From: Roseovarius amoyensis
Lineage (GTDB): Bacteria > Pseudomonadota > Alphaproteobacteria > Rhodobacterales > Rhodobacteraceae
DNA: 64,000 bases
Assembly (NCBI RefSeq): GCF_003260265.1
Contig: NZ_QITQ01000003.1
Span: forward strand, 1 to 64,000
Direction of reading: 5' to 3'
The stretch's first letter is position 1; every line of letters starts with the position of its first letter. Shown piece by piece: positions 52,388 through 63,069 of this stretch. The notes under the pieces were generated by a model. It did no database searches and was not told the origin of the DNA. It saw nothing but the letters and a program-made list of their open reading frames with translations. The position numbers and the translations under genes were made by a program.

Positions 52388-53607
52388 TGGACGGCTCCAA
52401 GGGTTTCGAGAACGCGCTGACGGGCGAACAGCGCATTCGCAATTTCAACATCAACTTTGGCCCGCAACACCCTGCGGCACACGGCGTTTTGCGGCTGGTG
52501 CTTGAACTTGACGGGGAAATCGTCGAACGCGCGGACCCGCATATCGGGCTGTTGCACCGCGGCACCGAAAAGCTGATGGAAAGCCGCACCTACCTGCAGA
52601 ACCTGCCCTATTTCGACCGGCTGGATTACGTCGCGCCGATGAACCAGGAACATGCCTGGTGCCTGGCGATCGAACGGCTGTGCGGGATCGAGGTGCCGCG
52701 CCGCGCCAGCCTGATCCGGGTGCTGTATTCCGAGATCGGGCGCATCCTGAACCACCTGCTGAACGTCACCACGCAGGCGATGGACGTGGGCGCGCTGACG
52801 CCGCCGCTGTGGGGGTTCGAAGAGCGTGAAAAGCTGATGGTGTTCTATGAACGCGCCTGCGGGGCGCGGCTGCACGCCGCCTATTTCCGCCCCGGCGGGG
52901 TGCACCAGGACCTGCCGCCCGACCTGATCGACGATATCGAGACCTGGGCGCATGCCTTTCCCAGGGTGCTTGACGACATCGAGACGCTGCTGACCGAAAA
53001 CCGCGTTTTCAAGCAGCGCAACTGCGATATCGGGGTCGTGACCGAGCAGGATATCCAGGACTGGGGCTTTTCGGGGGTGATGGTGCGCGGCTCGGGCCTG
53101 GCCTGGGATCTGCGCCGCGCCCAGCCCTATGAATGCTATAACGAGATGGATTTCCAGATTCCCGTGGGCAAGAACGGCGACTGTTTCGACCGTTACCTTG
53201 TGCGAATGGAGGAAATGCTCCAGTCGCTGAAGATCATGCACCAGTGCATCGACAAGCTGCGTGCGCCCGAGGGGCAGGGCGACATCCTGGCGCGGGGCAA
53301 GGTGACCCCGCCCAAGCGCGGCGAGATGAAGACCTCGATGGAGGCGCTGATCCATCACTTCAAGCTTTACACCGAGGGCTTCCACGTCCCCGAGGGCGAG
53401 GTTTACGCCGCGGTCGAGGCGCCCAAGGGCGAATTCGGCGTCTACCTCGTTGCAGACGGCACCAACAAACCCTACCGCGCCAAGCTGCGCGCGCCCGGGT
53501 TCCTGCACCTGCAGGCGATGGATTATGTCGCAAGCGGCCACCAGCTGGCCGATATCGCGGCGATCATCGGCACCATGGACGTGGTGTTCGGGGAGATCGA
53601 CCGCTGA
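52384..53607 (+). CDS. nuoD: NADH-quinone oxidoreductase subunit D
   Basis: 407 residues, the 49-kDa subunit related to hydrogenase large subunits. [20 protein letters not shown] at the N terminus, [14 protein letters not shown], and the C-terminal [20 protein letters not shown] are intact. It forms the quinone-binding pocket with NuoB. It overlaps micropeptide 2 at the start and the lipoprotein gene at its stop. Confidence 0.96.
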   Translation: MMDGSKGFENALTGEQRIRNFNINFGPQHPAAHGVLRLVLELDGEIVERADPHIGLLHRGTEKLMESRTYLQNLPYFDRLDYVAPMNQEHAWCLAIERLCGIEVPRRASLIRVLYSEIGRILNHLLNVTTQAMDVGALTPPLWGFEEREKLMVFYERACGARLHAAYFRPGGVHQDLPPDLIDDIETWAHAFPRVLDDIETLLTENRVFKQRNCDIGVVTEQDIQDWGFSGVMVRGSGLAWDLRRAQPYECYNEMDFQIPVGKNGDCFDRYLVRMEEMLQSLKIMHQCIDKLRAPEGQGDILARGKVTPPKRGEMKTSMEALIHHFKLYTEGFHVPEGEVYAAVEAPKGEFGVYLVADGTNKPYRAKLRAPGFLHLQAMDYVASGHQLADIAAIIGTMDVVFGEIDR

Positions 53608-53888
53608 TGGTGCGGGCGGCGTCTGTCATGGCCGGGGCGGCGCTGTTGCTGGCCGCCTGCGCCGGTGCGCCCGAAGGGGTGAGCGAGGAAATGATCGCCG
53701 ATTACGTGACCGCCGCCGCCACCATCGGCTGCGAGATGAAATACGATTCCGACTATCTGCCGGTCGAGCTGCAGGCCGGGCTGACGCGGCAGCAAACGCT
53801 CGACATCACCACATATCTTCTCGCCACCGACCGGGCCGTGAACCAGCCCGATGGCGGCGTGAAACTGACGACGGGAGCTTGTGCCTGA
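53607..53888 (+). CDS. Small lipoprotein between nuoD and nuoE
   Basis: 93 residues. The signal [18 protein letters not shown] carries a lipobox ending at Cys18. The mature part is ~75 residues (GVSEEMIADYVTAAATIGCE, GLTRQQTLDITTYLLA) and may form a disulfide between its two remaining cysteines. Not recognised. It overlaps the nuoD stop by TGATG and precedes nuoE by three bases. Confidence 0.75.
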   Translation: MVRAASVMAGAALLLAACAGAPEGVSEEMIADYVTAAATIGCEMKYDSDYLPVELQAGLTRQQTLDITTYLLATDRAVNQPDGGVKLTTGACA

Positions 53889-53891
53889 GCC

Positions 53892-55025
53892 ATGCTGAGA
53901 CGCCTTCACCAAGACCAGCCCGACAGCTTTGCCTTTACGCCGGCCAACCAGGCCTGGGCCGAGGCGCAGATCACCAAGTACCCGCCGGGGCGGCAGGCCA
54001 GCGCGGTCATCGCGCTGCTGTGGCGTGCGCAGGAACAAGAGGGCTGGCTGACCCGCCCGGCGATCGAATACGTCGCCGACATGCTGGACATGGCCCGCAT
54101 CCGTGTGCTCGAAGTGGCCTCGTTCTACTTCATGTTTCAGCTGCAGCCCGTTGGGTCTGTTGCGAATATCCAGATTTGCGGCACCACGTCCTGCATGATC
54201 TGCGGGGCTGAGGACCTGATCGGCGTCTGCCGTGAAAAGATCGCCCCCAACCCGCATGAGCTGAGCGCCGACGGCAAGCTCAGCTGGGAAGAGGTCGAAT
54301 GCCTGGGTGCCTGCGCCAATGCGCCGATGGCCCAGATCGGCAAGGATTACTACGAGGACCTGACCGCCGAACGCTTTGCCGAGATCATCGACGAGCTGAC
54401 CGCCGGCAAGGTGCCGGTGCCGGGGCCGCAGAACGGCCGCTATGCATCGGAACCGGCGGGCGGGCTGACCGCGCTCAAGGAATTCGAAAGCGGGCGCACG
54501 CGCTACAATGCCAGCGTGCAGCGCGCCACCGATATCGGCGACACCATTCAGCGTATCGACGGCACCGAGGTGCCGCTGATCGCGCCGTGGCGCGAAAAGG
54601 GGGCCAACCACGCCCCCGGCACGCCCAAGCCTGCCGCCGAAAAGCCCGCCGAAAAACCCGCGCCCGCGCCGAAACCGGCGGCAAAGCCCGCTGCCAAACC
54701 CGCGAAGGCCAAGCAGGCAGCCACCGCTGAGGGGCCAGGCACCCCGCCCAAGACGCTGGAGGCGGCGCGCGACGGCAAGCCCGACGATCTGAAACAGATC
54801 AAGGGTGTGGGCCCCAAGCTGGAAAAACTGCTGCACTCGATGGGGTTCTTCCACTTCGACCAGATCGCCGCCTGGACCGAGGCCGAGGTGGCCTGGGCCG
54901 ATCAGAACCTGGTGGGTTTCAAGGGCCGGGTCAGCCGCGACGAATGGGTCAAGCAGGCCAAGACGCTGGCCGAAGGCGGCACGACCGAATTCTCCAAACG
55001 TGTTAAGAAGGGGGACGTCTATTAA
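53892..55025 (+). CDS. nuoE: NADH-quinone oxidoreductase subunit E with C-terminal HhH extension
   Basis: 377 residues, about twice the ~170-240 usual for NuoE. Residues 1-~190 are standard NuoE with the [2Fe-2S] N1a ligands in [10 protein letters not shown] and CLGACANAP. Next come ~55 residues ending in [16 protein letters not shown] and an Ala/Lys/Pro linker. The last ~85 residues are a helix-hairpin-helix domain ([20 protein letters not shown]) of the kind grouped in COG3743. The same C-terminal domain recurs in the next gene. Confidence 0.94.
   Translation: MLRRLHQDQPDSFAFTPANQAWAEAQITKYPPGRQASAVIALLWRAQEQEGWLTRPAIEYVADMLDMARIRVLEVASFYFMFQLQPVGSVANIQICGTTSCMICGAEDLIGVCREKIAPNPHELSADGKLSWEEVECLGACANAPMAQIGKDYYEDLTAERFAEIIDELTAGKVPVPGPQNGRYASEPAGGLTALKEFESGRTRYNASVQRATDIGDTIQRIDGTEVPLIAPWREKGANHAPGTPKPAAEKPAEKPAPAPKPAAKPAAKPAKAKQAATAEGPGTPPKTLEAARDGKPDDLKQIKGVGPKLEKLLHSMGFFHFDQIAAWTEAEVAWADQNLVGFKGRVSRDEWVKQAKTLAEGGTTEFSKRVKKGDVY
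54765..55025 (+). repeat. Duplicated HhH-domain coding segment, copy 1 (end of nuoE)
   Basis: 261 bases, alignable without gaps to 55551-55811 (offset 786). Long identical runs remain at both base and protein level, and both copies end in the same KRV-x-x-GDVY pattern followed by a stop. Confidence 0.9.
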
Positions 55026-55058
55026 CGCCGGTACGCCGGACAACCGAGAGGTCACCTG

Positions 55059-55811
55059 ATGCAGAACTCTTCGAACTGGACCCTTTGCAGGATCGTCTGC
55101 TGCTCTGCTGCCGCAGTGGTCGGACTGATTGTCATGCTTGTAACCCTCGGCACGCTCAGTGCCGTGGCTGCGATTCTGGTCGGGGTGGCGTTGGGTGTCA
55201 TCCTGTATTTCGTTCTGACGCGGCTCTTTTGCTCGGACGAGGCGGCCAGCCAGCCGGCAGCAGCGCCAGCAAGGGCCGAAACCCCGGCGCCGGCCGCCAA
55301 GCCCGAACCCGCAGCAGCGCCCAAGGCGACAGCTGAGCCCAAGGCGACAACCGGGGCCAAGGCCGCCGCCGCGCCGGCGGTCAAGTCAGGCACGCAACTG
55401 CCGGGGCAAGAGGAACTGGCATCGCGCAAGGGCGAATGGAAATACCAGGGCGGCGCGGCTGCGGCGACACCGACACCGACACCGACGCCAGCGCCCGCCA
55501 CGCCTGTTGCCGCAGGCGGCGAGGGGCAGCGGCCCCAGGGGCTGACCCAGGCGCGCGACGGCAAGCCGGACGACCTGAAACAGATCAAGGGCGTCGGCCC
55601 CAAGCTGGAGCATCTGCTCAACTCGATGGGCTATTTCCATTTCGACCAGATCGCCGCCTGGACCGGTGAAGAGGTGGCCTGGGTCGATCAGAACCTCAAG
55701 GGGTTCAAGGGCCGGGTCAGCCGCGATGGCTGGGTCGAGCAGGCGAAAACGCTGGCCGCGGGCGGGCAGACCGAGTTTTCCAAACGGGTCGAGGACGGTG
55801 ACGTTTACTGA
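55059..55811 (+). CDS. Membrane-tethered helix-hairpin-helix protein, paralogue of the NuoE tail
   Basis: 250 residues. Two membrane segments near the N terminus (CRIVCCSAAAVVGLIVMLVT; AILVGVALGVILYFVLTRLF) are followed by a ~110-residue Ala/Pro linker with a TPTPTPTPAP run (GACACC repeats at 55466-55486), then the same ~85-residue HhH domain as at the end of NuoE ([20 protein letters not shown]). Function unknown; the tether would keep an HhH domain at the membrane next to complex I. It lies 33 bases after nuoE. Confidence 0.85.
   Translation: MQNSSNWTLCRIVCCSAAAVVGLIVMLVTLGTLSAVAAILVGVALGVILYFVLTRLFCSDEAASQPAAAPARAETPAPAAKPEPAAAPKATAEPKATTGAKAAAAPAVKSGTQLPGQEELASRKGEWKYQGGAAAATPTPTPTPAPATPVAAGGEGQRPQGLTQARDGKPDDLKQIKGVGPKLEHLLNSMGYFHFDQIAAWTGEEVAWVDQNLKGFKGRVSRDGWVEQAKTLAAGGQTEFSKRVEDGDVY
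55551..55811 (+). repeat. Duplicated HhH-domain coding segment, copy 2
   Basis: Partner of 54765-55025, same length and reading frame, at the 3' end of the tethered HhH gene. Confidence 0.9.
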
Positions 55812-55823
55812 TGAGCATGAATC

Positions 55824-56042
55824 ATGAGCACGCGGGACAAGGCCGCCCGCAAGGGGCGCCAGGCGGGGCTGGTCATTGCCGGAACCGGGGCGCTGTGGAT
55901 TCTGGTCACGCTCATCGGCCAAAAGGAGGGTTTCAGCCAAGGGCTGAGGCTTTTCTTCGATCTCATGGCGCTGGCGGGCTTCGTCTTTGCCTTCCGGCTC
56001 ATCTTTCAATACTGGCGGGCACGCCAGGACAATCAGGGGTAG
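55824..56042 (+). CDS. DUF5337-like small membrane protein
   Basis: 72 residues. Basic N terminus ([15 protein letters not shown]), then two membrane segments ([38 protein letters not shown]) and a short polar end. It matches my recollection of DUF5337, found in nuo operons of Rhodobacterales. Function unknown. It ends five bases before nuoF. Confidence 0.75.
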   Translation: MSTRDKAARKGRQAGLVIAGTGALWILVTLIGQKEGFSQGLRLFFDLMALAGFVFAFRLIFQYWRARQDNQG

Positions 56043-56046
56043 CGGC

Positions 56047-57342
56047 ATGCTGACGGATCAGGACCGTATCTTTACCAATCTCTACGGGATGCACGACCGC
56101 ACGCTAAAGGGCGCGCAGGCGCGCGGGCACTGGGACGGCACCGGCAAGCTGCTGCAGAACGGGCGCGACTGGATCGTCGAGCAGGTCAAGGCGTCAGGGC
56201 TGCGCGGGCGCGGCGGTGCGGGTTTTCCGACCGGGCTGAAATGGTCCTTCATGCCCAAGGAAAGCGACGGGCGGCCGGCCTACCTGGTGGTCAATGCCGA
56301 CGAATCAGAGCCGGGCACCTGCAAGGACCGCGAGATCATGCGCCACGACCCGCACACGCTGGTCGAAGGGTGCCTGATCGCGTCCTTCGCCATGGGTGCG
56401 CATGCCGCCTATATCTATATCCGCGGCGAATATATCCGCGAACGCGAGGCGCTGCAGGCCGCCATAGACGAGGCCTATGACGCCGGGCTGATCGGGCGTA
56501 ATGCCTGCGGGTCGGGGTATGACTTTGACCTCTACCTGGCGCATGGCGCCGGTGCTTATATCTGTGGCGAGGAAACCGCACTGCTGGAAAGCCTGGAGGG
56601 CAAGAAGGGGATGCCGCGGATGAAACCGCCATTCCCGGCCGGTGCGGGGCTTTATGGTTGCCCGACCACGGTGAACAATGTCGAATCGATCGCCGTGACG
56701 CCGACGATCCTGCGTCGCGGGCCGGAATGGTTCTCAAGCTTCGGCCGGCCCAACAACGCGGGCACAAAAATTTACGCCATATCGGGTCACGTCAACAACC
56801 CTTGCGTGGTCGAGGACGCGATGTCGATCCCGTTCGAGGAGCTGATCGAAAAGCACTGCGGCGGCATCCGTGGCGGCTGGAACAACCTCAAGGCGGTCAT
56901 TCCCGGCGGATCGTCCGTGCCCTGCGTGCGTGGCGAGAACATGCGCGAGGCGGTGATGGATTTCGACGCCCTGCGCGAGGTCGGATCCTCCCTCGGTACC
57001 GCGGCGGTGATCGTGATGGACCAGTCCACCGACATCATCAAGGCGATCTGGCGGCTGAGCAAGTTCTACAAGCATGAAAGCTGCGGCCAGTGCACGCCCT
57101 GCCGCGAAGGCACCGGCTGGATGATGCGGGTGATGGACCGGCTGGTGCGCGGCGAGGCCGAGATCGAAGAGATCGACATGCTGTTCGACGTCTCCAAGCA
57201 GGTCGAGGGGCACACCATCTGTGCCCTGGGCGACGCCGCCGCATGGCCGGTGCAGGGCCTGATCCGCAACTTCCGTGACGAGATCGAGGACCGCATCAAG
57301 GCGCAAAAAACCGGCCGCGTCAGCGCGGTCGCCGCAGAGTAG
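56047..57342 (+). CDS. nuoF: NADH-quinone oxidoreductase subunit F (NADH/FMN subunit)
   Basis: 431 residues. FMN/NADH site [18 protein letters not shown], second site [15 protein letters not shown], and the N3 [4Fe-4S] ligands in [13 protein letters not shown] plus the later Cys in [13 protein letters not shown]. It accepts electrons from NADH. The start ATG at 56047 lies just after the DUF5337-like stop. Confidence 0.96.
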   Translation: MLTDQDRIFTNLYGMHDRTLKGAQARGHWDGTGKLLQNGRDWIVEQVKASGLRGRGGAGFPTGLKWSFMPKESDGRPAYLVVNADESEPGTCKDREIMRHDPHTLVEGCLIASFAMGAHAAYIYIRGEYIREREALQAAIDEAYDAGLIGRNACGSGYDFDLYLAHGAGAYICGEETALLESLEGKKGMPRMKPPFPAGAGLYGCPTTVNNVESIAVTPTILRRGPEWFSSFGRPNNAGTKIYAISGHVNNPCVVEDAMSIPFEELIEKHCGGIRGGWNNLKAVIPGGSSVPCVRGENMREAVMDFDALREVGSSLGTAAVIVMDQSTDIIKAIWRLSKFYKHESCGQCTPCREGTGWMMRVMDRLVRGEAEIEEIDMLFDVSKQVEGHTICALGDAAAWPVQGLIRNFRDEIEDRIKAQKTGRVSAVAAE

Positions 57343-57403
57343 GGAGCGATTTCTTGCAGCTTGTTCGCCGGACATATTCCGCCCTCGCAAGGGGAAGCGC
57401 GGC

Positions 57404-58111
57404 ATGATCAAGAAATACGCTTTTGAAGGCGGTGATATCGCCGCCGACATCATGGAACGCTACGGCTACGACGGCGAGCTGGCCGAGATCTATGCCACAA
57501 CCCGCGATTTCGAGGTGCACAAGTGGCACCACTATATCCCGCTTTATGACCGGTACCTCGCGCGCTACCGGGGCACCGGGGTGCGGTTTCTGGAAATCGG
57601 CGTGGCCAAGGGTGGCAGCCTGCAGATGTGGCGGCGTTTCCTGGGCGACAAGGCGGTGCTGTACGGCATCGACATCCGCAAGAGCTGTGCCGATTTCGAC
57701 GGCGCTTACGGGCAGGTGCGGATCGGGTCGCAGGACGATCCCGAATTCCTGGCCCGGGTCGTTGACGAGATGGGCGGCGTTGACGTGGTTCTGGATGACG
57801 GCAGCCACCAGATGAGCCATATCGAGACATCGCTGCGTGCGCTCTATCCGCGCCTGTCCGAGGGTGGGACATATATCATCGAAGATCTGCACGCGGCCTA
57901 TTGGAAGGGGTTCGAGGGCGGTTTTGACGCACCCAAGAACTTTTTCAACAGCGTGCGCGAGATCATCGACGACATGCACCGGCATTATCATCCCAAGGGG
58001 CTGAGACGCCCCGAGATGGAAGGCGCGATCAGCGGGCTGCATGTGCACGACTCGCTGGTGGTCATTGAAAAGGGCGTCACACAGGCGCCGGTACATTCGA
58101 GGGTCGGCTGA
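57404..58111 (+). CDS. Class I SAM-dependent methyltransferase-like protein
   Basis: 235 residues. The nucleotide-binding loop FLEIGVAKGGSLQMW (residues 63-77), then YGIDIRKSC and DVVLDDGSHQMSHIETSLRA, match the MycE/cephalosporin-hydroxylase-like group of Rossmann methyltransferases; DDGSH suggests a metal-dependent O-methyltransferase type. The substrate is unknown. AAGGGGAA lies upstream. It sits between nuoF and nuoG with no obvious link to complex I. Confidence 0.8.
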   Translation: MIKKYAFEGGDIAADIMERYGYDGELAEIYATTRDFEVHKWHHYIPLYDRYLARYRGTGVRFLEIGVAKGGSLQMWRRFLGDKAVLYGIDIRKSCADFDGAYGQVRIGSQDDPEFLARVVDEMGGVDVVLDDGSHQMSHIETSLRALYPRLSEGGTYIIEDLHAAYWKGFEGGFDAPKNFFNSVREIIDDMHRHYHPKGLRRPEMEGAISGLHVHDSLVVIEKGVTQAPVHSRVG

Positions 58112-58242
58112 CAGCGCCGCGCAGGGCGGCATAACGGCGCATCCCAAGGCGCGATTCGGGGGCACGAGGTGCTTGCAACGAGACGCCAGATGCGCGACGA
58201 GGGACACGCGCGAAACGGCGGCGACACGAAGAGGGCGACGAG

Positions 58243-58569
58243 ATGAGATTACTGGCGATGACAGCAGCGATTGCGCTGGTTCCGGCATTGGCCGGGGCCG
58301 AGACGCTGCGTTCGGCCAATCTCGAGGCCGATCTGACGCGCCGGGTGGTCTCGATGACTTCCAGGGCCGGGGCCGCCATCAAGGGCGAGCAGGTCTATGT
58401 CACCATGCGCCGGCTCGATGGCGCAGCGATGGAGGCGGCAGACCTGACCGATTATGTGGGCTTTGCCGAACGGGCGGCCTGTGGCACACGGTCGGTGCTG
58501 GTCTCGCTGATGGTCGGGGTCGAGGCCGGCGCGGCGCGATACGAGGTTCTTTGCGCAAGCGCAGAATAA
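58243..58569 (+). CDS. Small exported protein in nuo operon, unknown function
   Basis: 108 residues. Signal peptide MRLLAMTAAIALVPALAGAE, cleaved near residue 19. The mature part is ~89 residues with two Cys (RAACGTRS and EVLCASAE) that could form a disulfide. Not recognised. It follows a 131-base spacer after the methyltransferase and precedes the lipoprotein gene by 14 bases. Confidence 0.72.
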   Translation: MRLLAMTAAIALVPALAGAETLRSANLEADLTRRVVSMTSRAGAAIKGEQVYVTMRRLDGAAMEAADLTDYVGFAERAACGTRSVLVSLMVGVEAGAARYEVLCASAE

Positions 58570-58583
58570 GGGAAACGGGGGCG

Positions 58584-58970
58584 ATGAGCGGCATGAGCAC
58601 ATTGAGGCAAAAGGGCACGGGCCGGGCCGGGCGCACGGCGCTTGTTGCCGCCGTGGCCGCCGTGGCGATGCTGGGGGCCTCGGGCTGCAGCCGGAAATCC
58701 GAACGGCTGCTCTTCAACGGCAACTATTACCCGGTCAAGGCACGCGCCGCCGACAAGGCCGACCGCACGCTGTTCACGGTGTCGGTGCGGCGCGCCGACC
58801 AGGGGCTTGCCGGCGCGCGCGAGGCGGGCCGCCATGGCGCCAAGGAATACTGCTTGCAGAATTTCGGCACCTCCGAAATCGCCTGGTCGGTCGGGCCTGA
58901 TGTGCCTGATGCGGTGCTGACCGGTGGCGGCAAGGGGGTTGTCCTGTCCGGGAAATGCGTTCTGTGGTGA
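58584..58970 (+). CDS. Putative lipoprotein in nuo operon
   Basis: 128 residues. After a basic N terminus and a hydrophobic stretch there is a lipobox-like GASGC with Cys35. The mature domain contains LLFNGNYYPVKARAADKADR, ARRAD-type strands and a two-cysteine C-terminal part (KEYCLQNFGTSEIAW; SGKCVLW). I recall similar proteins elsewhere in Rhodobacterales, with no assigned function. Confidence 0.75.
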   Translation: MSGMSTLRQKGTGRAGRTALVAAVAAVAMLGASGCSRKSERLLFNGNYYPVKARAADKADRTLFTVSVRRADQGLAGAREAGRHGAKEYCLQNFGTSEIAWSVGPDVPDAVLTGGGKGVVLSGKCVLW

Positions 58971-59097
58971 TCGGCGTGCTCATAACGGCGGCGGTTCGCG
59001 CATGTTATTGCATAGCGCGCGCGCCTGTTCCTGTCTTGGTTGTGCGGGGGCCTGTCGTTGCGGCAGGCGCCCCGTTCACCGTGAAAGGAGAACGCCG

Positions 59098-59529
59098 ATG
59101 ACACGTCATGAAACCAGCCCCATGCATCGAACTGTTGCCCTGATCCTGGGTCTTGCCGTTGCCGGCGGCGGCGCTGCCGCCAGTGCCGAAAGCGGACTGC
59201 AGGCCGAGACCGACATCAATGCCGGCCTGCTGGACTTGGCGGTTGCCGACAAGATCCGGCGCGAATGCGGAAATATCGGCACGCGGTTTTTTCGTGCGCA
59301 AAGCTATGTCAACGATCTCAAGAAGATGGCTGAGAAACGCGGCTACAGCCGGGACGAGATCGACGCCTATATCAACAACGACGTGGAAGAGGCGAAGATG
59401 CGTGAAAAGCGCAACGCCTATTTCGAGGCCAGGGGGGCCAGCAACCTGGATGCGGCCAGCCTGTGCGTGCTGGGCCGGGCGGAAATCGCCCAGGGCAGCC
59501 GGATTGGCCGTTTACTGAAAGCAAAGTGA
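59098..59529 (+). CDS. DUF5333-like exported protein
   Basis: 143 residues from the ATG at 59098 with AAAGGAG upstream. Signal peptide (HRTVALILGLAVAGGGAAAS), then a helical mature domain (INAGLLDLAVADKIRRECGN, KKMAEKRGYSRDEIDAYINN, ASLCVLGRAEIAQGSRIGRL) with two Cys. It matches my recollection of DUF5333, found beside nuoG in this order. It ends six bases before nuoG. Confidence 0.78.
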   Translation: MTRHETSPMHRTVALILGLAVAGGGAAASAESGLQAETDINAGLLDLAVADKIRRECGNIGTRFFRAQSYVNDLKKMAEKRGYSRDEIDAYINNDVEEAKMREKRNAYFEARGASNLDAASLCVLGRAEIAQGSRIGRLLKAK

Positions 59530-59535
59530 GAACCG

Positions 59536-61617
59536 ATGTCTGACCTGCGCAAAATCATCATCGATGGCAAAGAGGTCGAGGCCGATGGGGCGATGACGCT
59601 CATTCAGGCCTGCGAACAGGCGGGGGTCGAAATCCCGCGCTTTTGCTATCACGAACGGCTGTCGATCGCCGGCAACTGCCGGATGTGCCTGGTCGAGATC
59701 GTCGGCGGGCCGCCCAAGCCCGCCGCATCCTGCGCGATGCAGGTGCGCGACCTGCGCCCGGGCCCCGAGGGGCAGCCGCCGCAGGTGCGCACCAACTCGC
59801 CCATGGTTCGCAAGGCGCGCGAAGGGGTGATGGAGTTCCTGCTCATCAACCACCCGCTGGATTGCCCGATCTGCGACCAGGGCGGCGAATGCGACCTGCA
59901 GGACCAGGCGATGGCCTATGGCGTCGATTTCTCGCGCTACCGCGAGCCCAAGCGCGCGCTGCCCGACCTGCATATCGGGCCGCTGGTGGAAACCCACATG
60001 ACGCGCTGCATCTACTGCACCCGCTGCGTGCGTTTCACGACCGAGGTCGCCGGCTGCACCGACATGGGCACCCTGGGCCGGGGCGAGGACACGCGCGTGA
60101 CCACCTACGGCAACGAGATGCTGTCAGTCAAAGGCGGCGAGTCGGAAAACGAGGTGTCGGCGGCGCTGCGCGCAAGCCTGTCGTCGAACCTGCAGGGCAA
60201 CGTCATCGACCTGTGCCCGGTTGGCGCGCTGGTGTCGAAACCCTATTCGTTCACCGCCCGCCCGTGGGAGCTGACCAAGACCGAGACCATCGACGTGATG
60301 GATGCGCTGGGGTCGTCGATCCGGGTCGACACCAAGGGCCGCGAAGTGATGCGCATCCTGCCGCGCAACCATGACGGCGTGAACGAGGAATGGATTTCCG
60401 ACAAGACCCGCTTTGTCTGGGACGGGCTGCGTCGCCAGCGGCTGGACCGGCCCTATCTGCGCGAAAACGGCAAGCTGCGCCCGGCCTCTTGGCCAGAGGC
60501 GCTTGCGGCCGCGGCCAGCGCAATCAAGGGCGCGAAATCCCTGGCAGGGCTGGTTGGTGATTTGGCCCCGGTCGAGGCGGCGTTTTCGCTCAAGCAACTG
60601 GTCGAGGGTGCGGGCGGGCGCGTGGAATGTCGCACCGATGGCGCGCATCTGCCCGCCGGCAACCGCTCGGCCTATGTCGGCAACGCCCGCATCGAGGACA
60701 TCGACAGCGCGCGCAAGATCTACCTGATCGGGACCGATCCATCGACCGAGGCACCGGTTCTGGGCGCACGCCTGCGCAAGGCCTGGCTGAACGGCGCCGA
60801 GGTGGTGCGTGTCGGCCAGCCGGCCGATCTGACGTTCGAGGCCACCGAACTGGGCGCGCGCAACAAGTTCCTGCTGCGTATGCTGGAGGATGCCCAGCCG
60901 GCCGAAAACAGCATGGTCATCGTCGGGCAGGGCGGCCTGATGGGCGATAACGCCCCGGCGGTGCTGAGCCTCGCCATGAAGCTGACCGACGAGGTCGGCG
61001 GCAAGATGCTGGTGCTGCACACCGCCGCTGCCCGTGTCGGCGCAATGGATGTGGACGCCACCTGCGAGGGCGGTATCGCGACCGCGCTGGATGGTGCGGA
61101 TGTCATCTATAACCTGGGCGCCGACGAGATCGAGCTCACGCGCGGCGATGACGGCGGTCCCTTTGTGATCTACCAGGGCAGCCATGGCGACCGCGGCGCG
61201 CACCGCGCCGACGTGATCTTGCCGGCGGCCGCCTATCCCGAGGAACAGGGCCTGTTCGTCAACACCGAGGGCCGGCCGCAACTGGCACTGCGCGCCTCGC
61301 ACCCGCCGGGCGAGGCCAAGGAAAACTGGGCGATCCTGCGCGCATTGTCGGGCGAGATGGGTTCGCCGCTGCCCTGGGACAACCTGGCCCAACTGCGCCA
61401 GGCGCTGGTCGCGGCGGCGCCGCACCTGGCCGAGATCGATGCCGTGCCGGAAAACGACTGGACCCCGGTCGCCGAAGTCGAACTGGGTGCGGGGCAGTTG
61501 CAGGCCGCGGTTTCGGATTTCTATCTGACCAACCCGGTCGCGCGGGCCAGCGAACTGATGGCAGAGCTTTCCGCCAACACCCGTGCGCGGCGCGAACAGA
61601 AAATCGCCGCCGAATGA
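59536..61617 (+). CDS. nuoG: NADH-quinone oxidoreductase subunit G (75-kDa)
   Basis: 693 residues, the shorter alphaproteobacterial/mitochondrial form. N-terminal [2Fe-2S] N1b ([20 protein letters not shown]), His-ligated N5 and N4 region ([32 protein letters not shown]), then a molybdopterin-oxidoreductase-like fold without cofactor. The extra N7 cluster motif of E. coli is not evident. Its stop overlaps the next gene by ATGA. Confidence 0.96.
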   Translation: MSDLRKIIIDGKEVEADGAMTLIQACEQAGVEIPRFCYHERLSIAGNCRMCLVEIVGGPPKPAASCAMQVRDLRPGPEGQPPQVRTNSPMVRKAREGVMEFLLINHPLDCPICDQGGECDLQDQAMAYGVDFSRYREPKRALPDLHIGPLVETHMTRCIYCTRCVRFTTEVAGCTDMGTLGRGEDTRVTTYGNEMLSVKGGESENEVSAALRASLSSNLQGNVIDLCPVGALVSKPYSFTARPWELTKTETIDVMDALGSSIRVDTKGREVMRILPRNHDGVNEEWISDKTRFVWDGLRRQRLDRPYLRENGKLRPASWPEALAAAASAIKGAKSLAGLVGDLAPVEAAFSLKQLVEGAGGRVECRTDGAHLPAGNRSAYVGNARIEDIDSARKIYLIGTDPSTEAPVLGARLRKAWLNGAEVVRVGQPADLTFEATELGARNKFLLRMLEDAQPAENSMVIVGQGGLMGDNAPAVLSLAMKLTDEVGGKMLVLHTAAARVGAMDVDATCEGGIATALDGADVIYNLGADEIELTRGDDGGPFVIYQGSHGDRGAHRADVILPAAAYPEEQGLFVNTEGRPQLALRASHPPGEAKENWAILRALSGEMGSPLPWDNLAQLRQALVAAAPHLAEIDAVPENDWTPVAEVELGAGQLQAAVSDFYLTNPVARASELMAELSANTRARREQKIAAE

Positions 61618-62021
61618 TGTGGCGCGCCGCGCTCATAACGCCGGCCGCGATCTGCCTTGCCGGGGCCGTTTCGGGCTGCACCGCGTCCGAGGGGCCTGAC
61701 GTGGCCCGTTTCGCCCCCGAATACCGGGGTATCGAGACCCGGCTGCTGGATGGTGACCTGGTGCGATTCCATGTCAAAATGGCCGGCGCGCGCGATGCCG
61801 GCGACGTGGAACGCTATGCCGAATGCGCGGCTGCGCAGTACGCCCTGATCCGCGGGTTCGGATTTGCGCGTCATCTGCGCACGAATGTGGCCGAAGAGGG
61901 TGGCATTTGGCGGGGGGATGCGGTTTATACGATCTCGCCGGCGCTGCCCGAAGGGCTGAAAAAGATCGACGCCGAGGTGGTTGCCGCCGACTGCGCCGAA
62001 AACGGAATACCGATGGTGTGA
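61614..62021 (+). CDS. Small lipoprotein between nuoG and nuoH
   Basis: 135 residues. Signal [20 protein letters not shown] is followed by a lipobox Cys22 (VSGCTAS). The mature domain ([60 protein letters not shown]) ends with a second Cys region. Unrecognised. It overlaps nuoG by ATGA and precedes nuoH by seven bases. Confidence 0.75.
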   Translation: MMWRAALITPAAICLAGAVSGCTASEGPDVARFAPEYRGIETRLLDGDLVRFHVKMAGARDAGDVERYAECAAAQYALIRGFGFARHLRTNVAEEGGIWRGDAVYTISPALPEGLKKIDAEVVAADCAENGIPMV

Positions 62022-62028
62022 GGACCTG

Positions 62029-63066
62029 ATGGCTGATTTCTTTGCAACTCCACTCGGCATAGCGGTGATTATTTTCGCCCAGTGTCTGGCCATTGTCGGC
62101 TTTGTGATGATTTCGCTGCTTTTTCTGGTCTATGGCGACCGCAAGATCTGGGCGGCGGTACAGATGCGGCGGGGCCCCAACGTGGTGGGCACCTACGGCA
62201 TCCTGCAATCGGTGGCTGACGCGCTGAAATACGTGGTGAAAGAGGTGGTCGTGCCCGCGGGCGCCGACCGCGCGGTGTTCCTGCTGGCGCCGATGACCAG
62301 TTTCGTGCTGGCGATTCTGGCCTGGGCGGTGATTCCGATGAATGACGGCTGGGTGCTGTCGGACATCAACGTCGCCATCCTGTTCATCTTCGCGGTGTCC
62401 TCGCTCGAGGTGTACGGCGTGATCATGGGCGGCTGGGCGTCGAACTCGAAATACCCGTTCCTGGGCAGCCTGCGCTCTGCCGCGCAGATGATTTCCTACG
62501 AGGTGTCGATCGGGCTGATCATCATCGGGGTGGTGATCTCGACCGGCAGCCTGAACTTTTCCGCCATCGTCGCGGCGCAGGATACCGGATACGGCTTTTT
62601 CGGCTGGTACTGGCTGCCGCACCTGCCGATGGTGTTCCTGTTCTTCATCTCGGCGCTGGCCGAGACCAACCGCCCGCCCTTTGACCTGCCCGAGGCCGAA
62701 TCGGAACTGGTCGCGGGCTATCAGGTGGAATATTCCGCCACGCCGTTCCTGCTGTTCATGGCCGGTGAATACATCGCCATCTTCCTGATGTGCGCGCTGA
62801 CGTCGCTGCTGTTCTTTGGCGGCTGGCTCAGCCCCATCCCGGGCCTGCCCGACGGCGTGCTGTGGATGACCGGAAAGATGGCGTTCTTCTTTTTCCTCTT
62901 CGCGATGGTCAAGGCGATCACGCCGCGTTACCGCTATGACCAGCTGATGCGGATCGGCTGGAAGGTGTTCCTGCCGCTCAGCCTGGCCTGGGTCGTGGCC
63001 GTGGCGTTCCTGGCGAAATTCGAAGTGCTTGGCGGCTTCTGGGCCCGCTGGGCGATTGGGGGCTGA
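62029..63066 (+). CDS. nuoH: NADH-quinone oxidoreductase subunit H
   Basis: 345 residues, eight or so membrane segments, ND1 family. Landmarks: [20 protein letters not shown], the quinone-channel loop [20 protein letters not shown], and [15 protein letters not shown]. It links the peripheral arm to the membrane arm. The start ATG at 62029 follows GAGGACCTG. Confidence 0.96.
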   Translation: MADFFATPLGIAVIIFAQCLAIVGFVMISLLFLVYGDRKIWAAVQMRRGPNVVGTYGILQSVADALKYVVKEVVVPAGADRAVFLLAPMTSFVLAILAWAVIPMNDGWVLSDINVAILFIFAVSSLEVYGVIMGGWASNSKYPFLGSLRSAAQMISYEVSIGLIIIGVVISTGSLNFSAIVAAQDTGYGFFGWYWLPHLPMVFLFFISALAETNRPPFDLPEAESELVAGYQVEYSATPFLLFMAGEYIAIFLMCALTSLLFFGGWLSPIPGLPDGVLWMTGKMAFFFFLFAMVKAITPRYRYDQLMRIGWKVFLPLSLAWVVAVAFLAKFEVLGGFWARWAIGG

Positions 63067-63069
63067 CAG

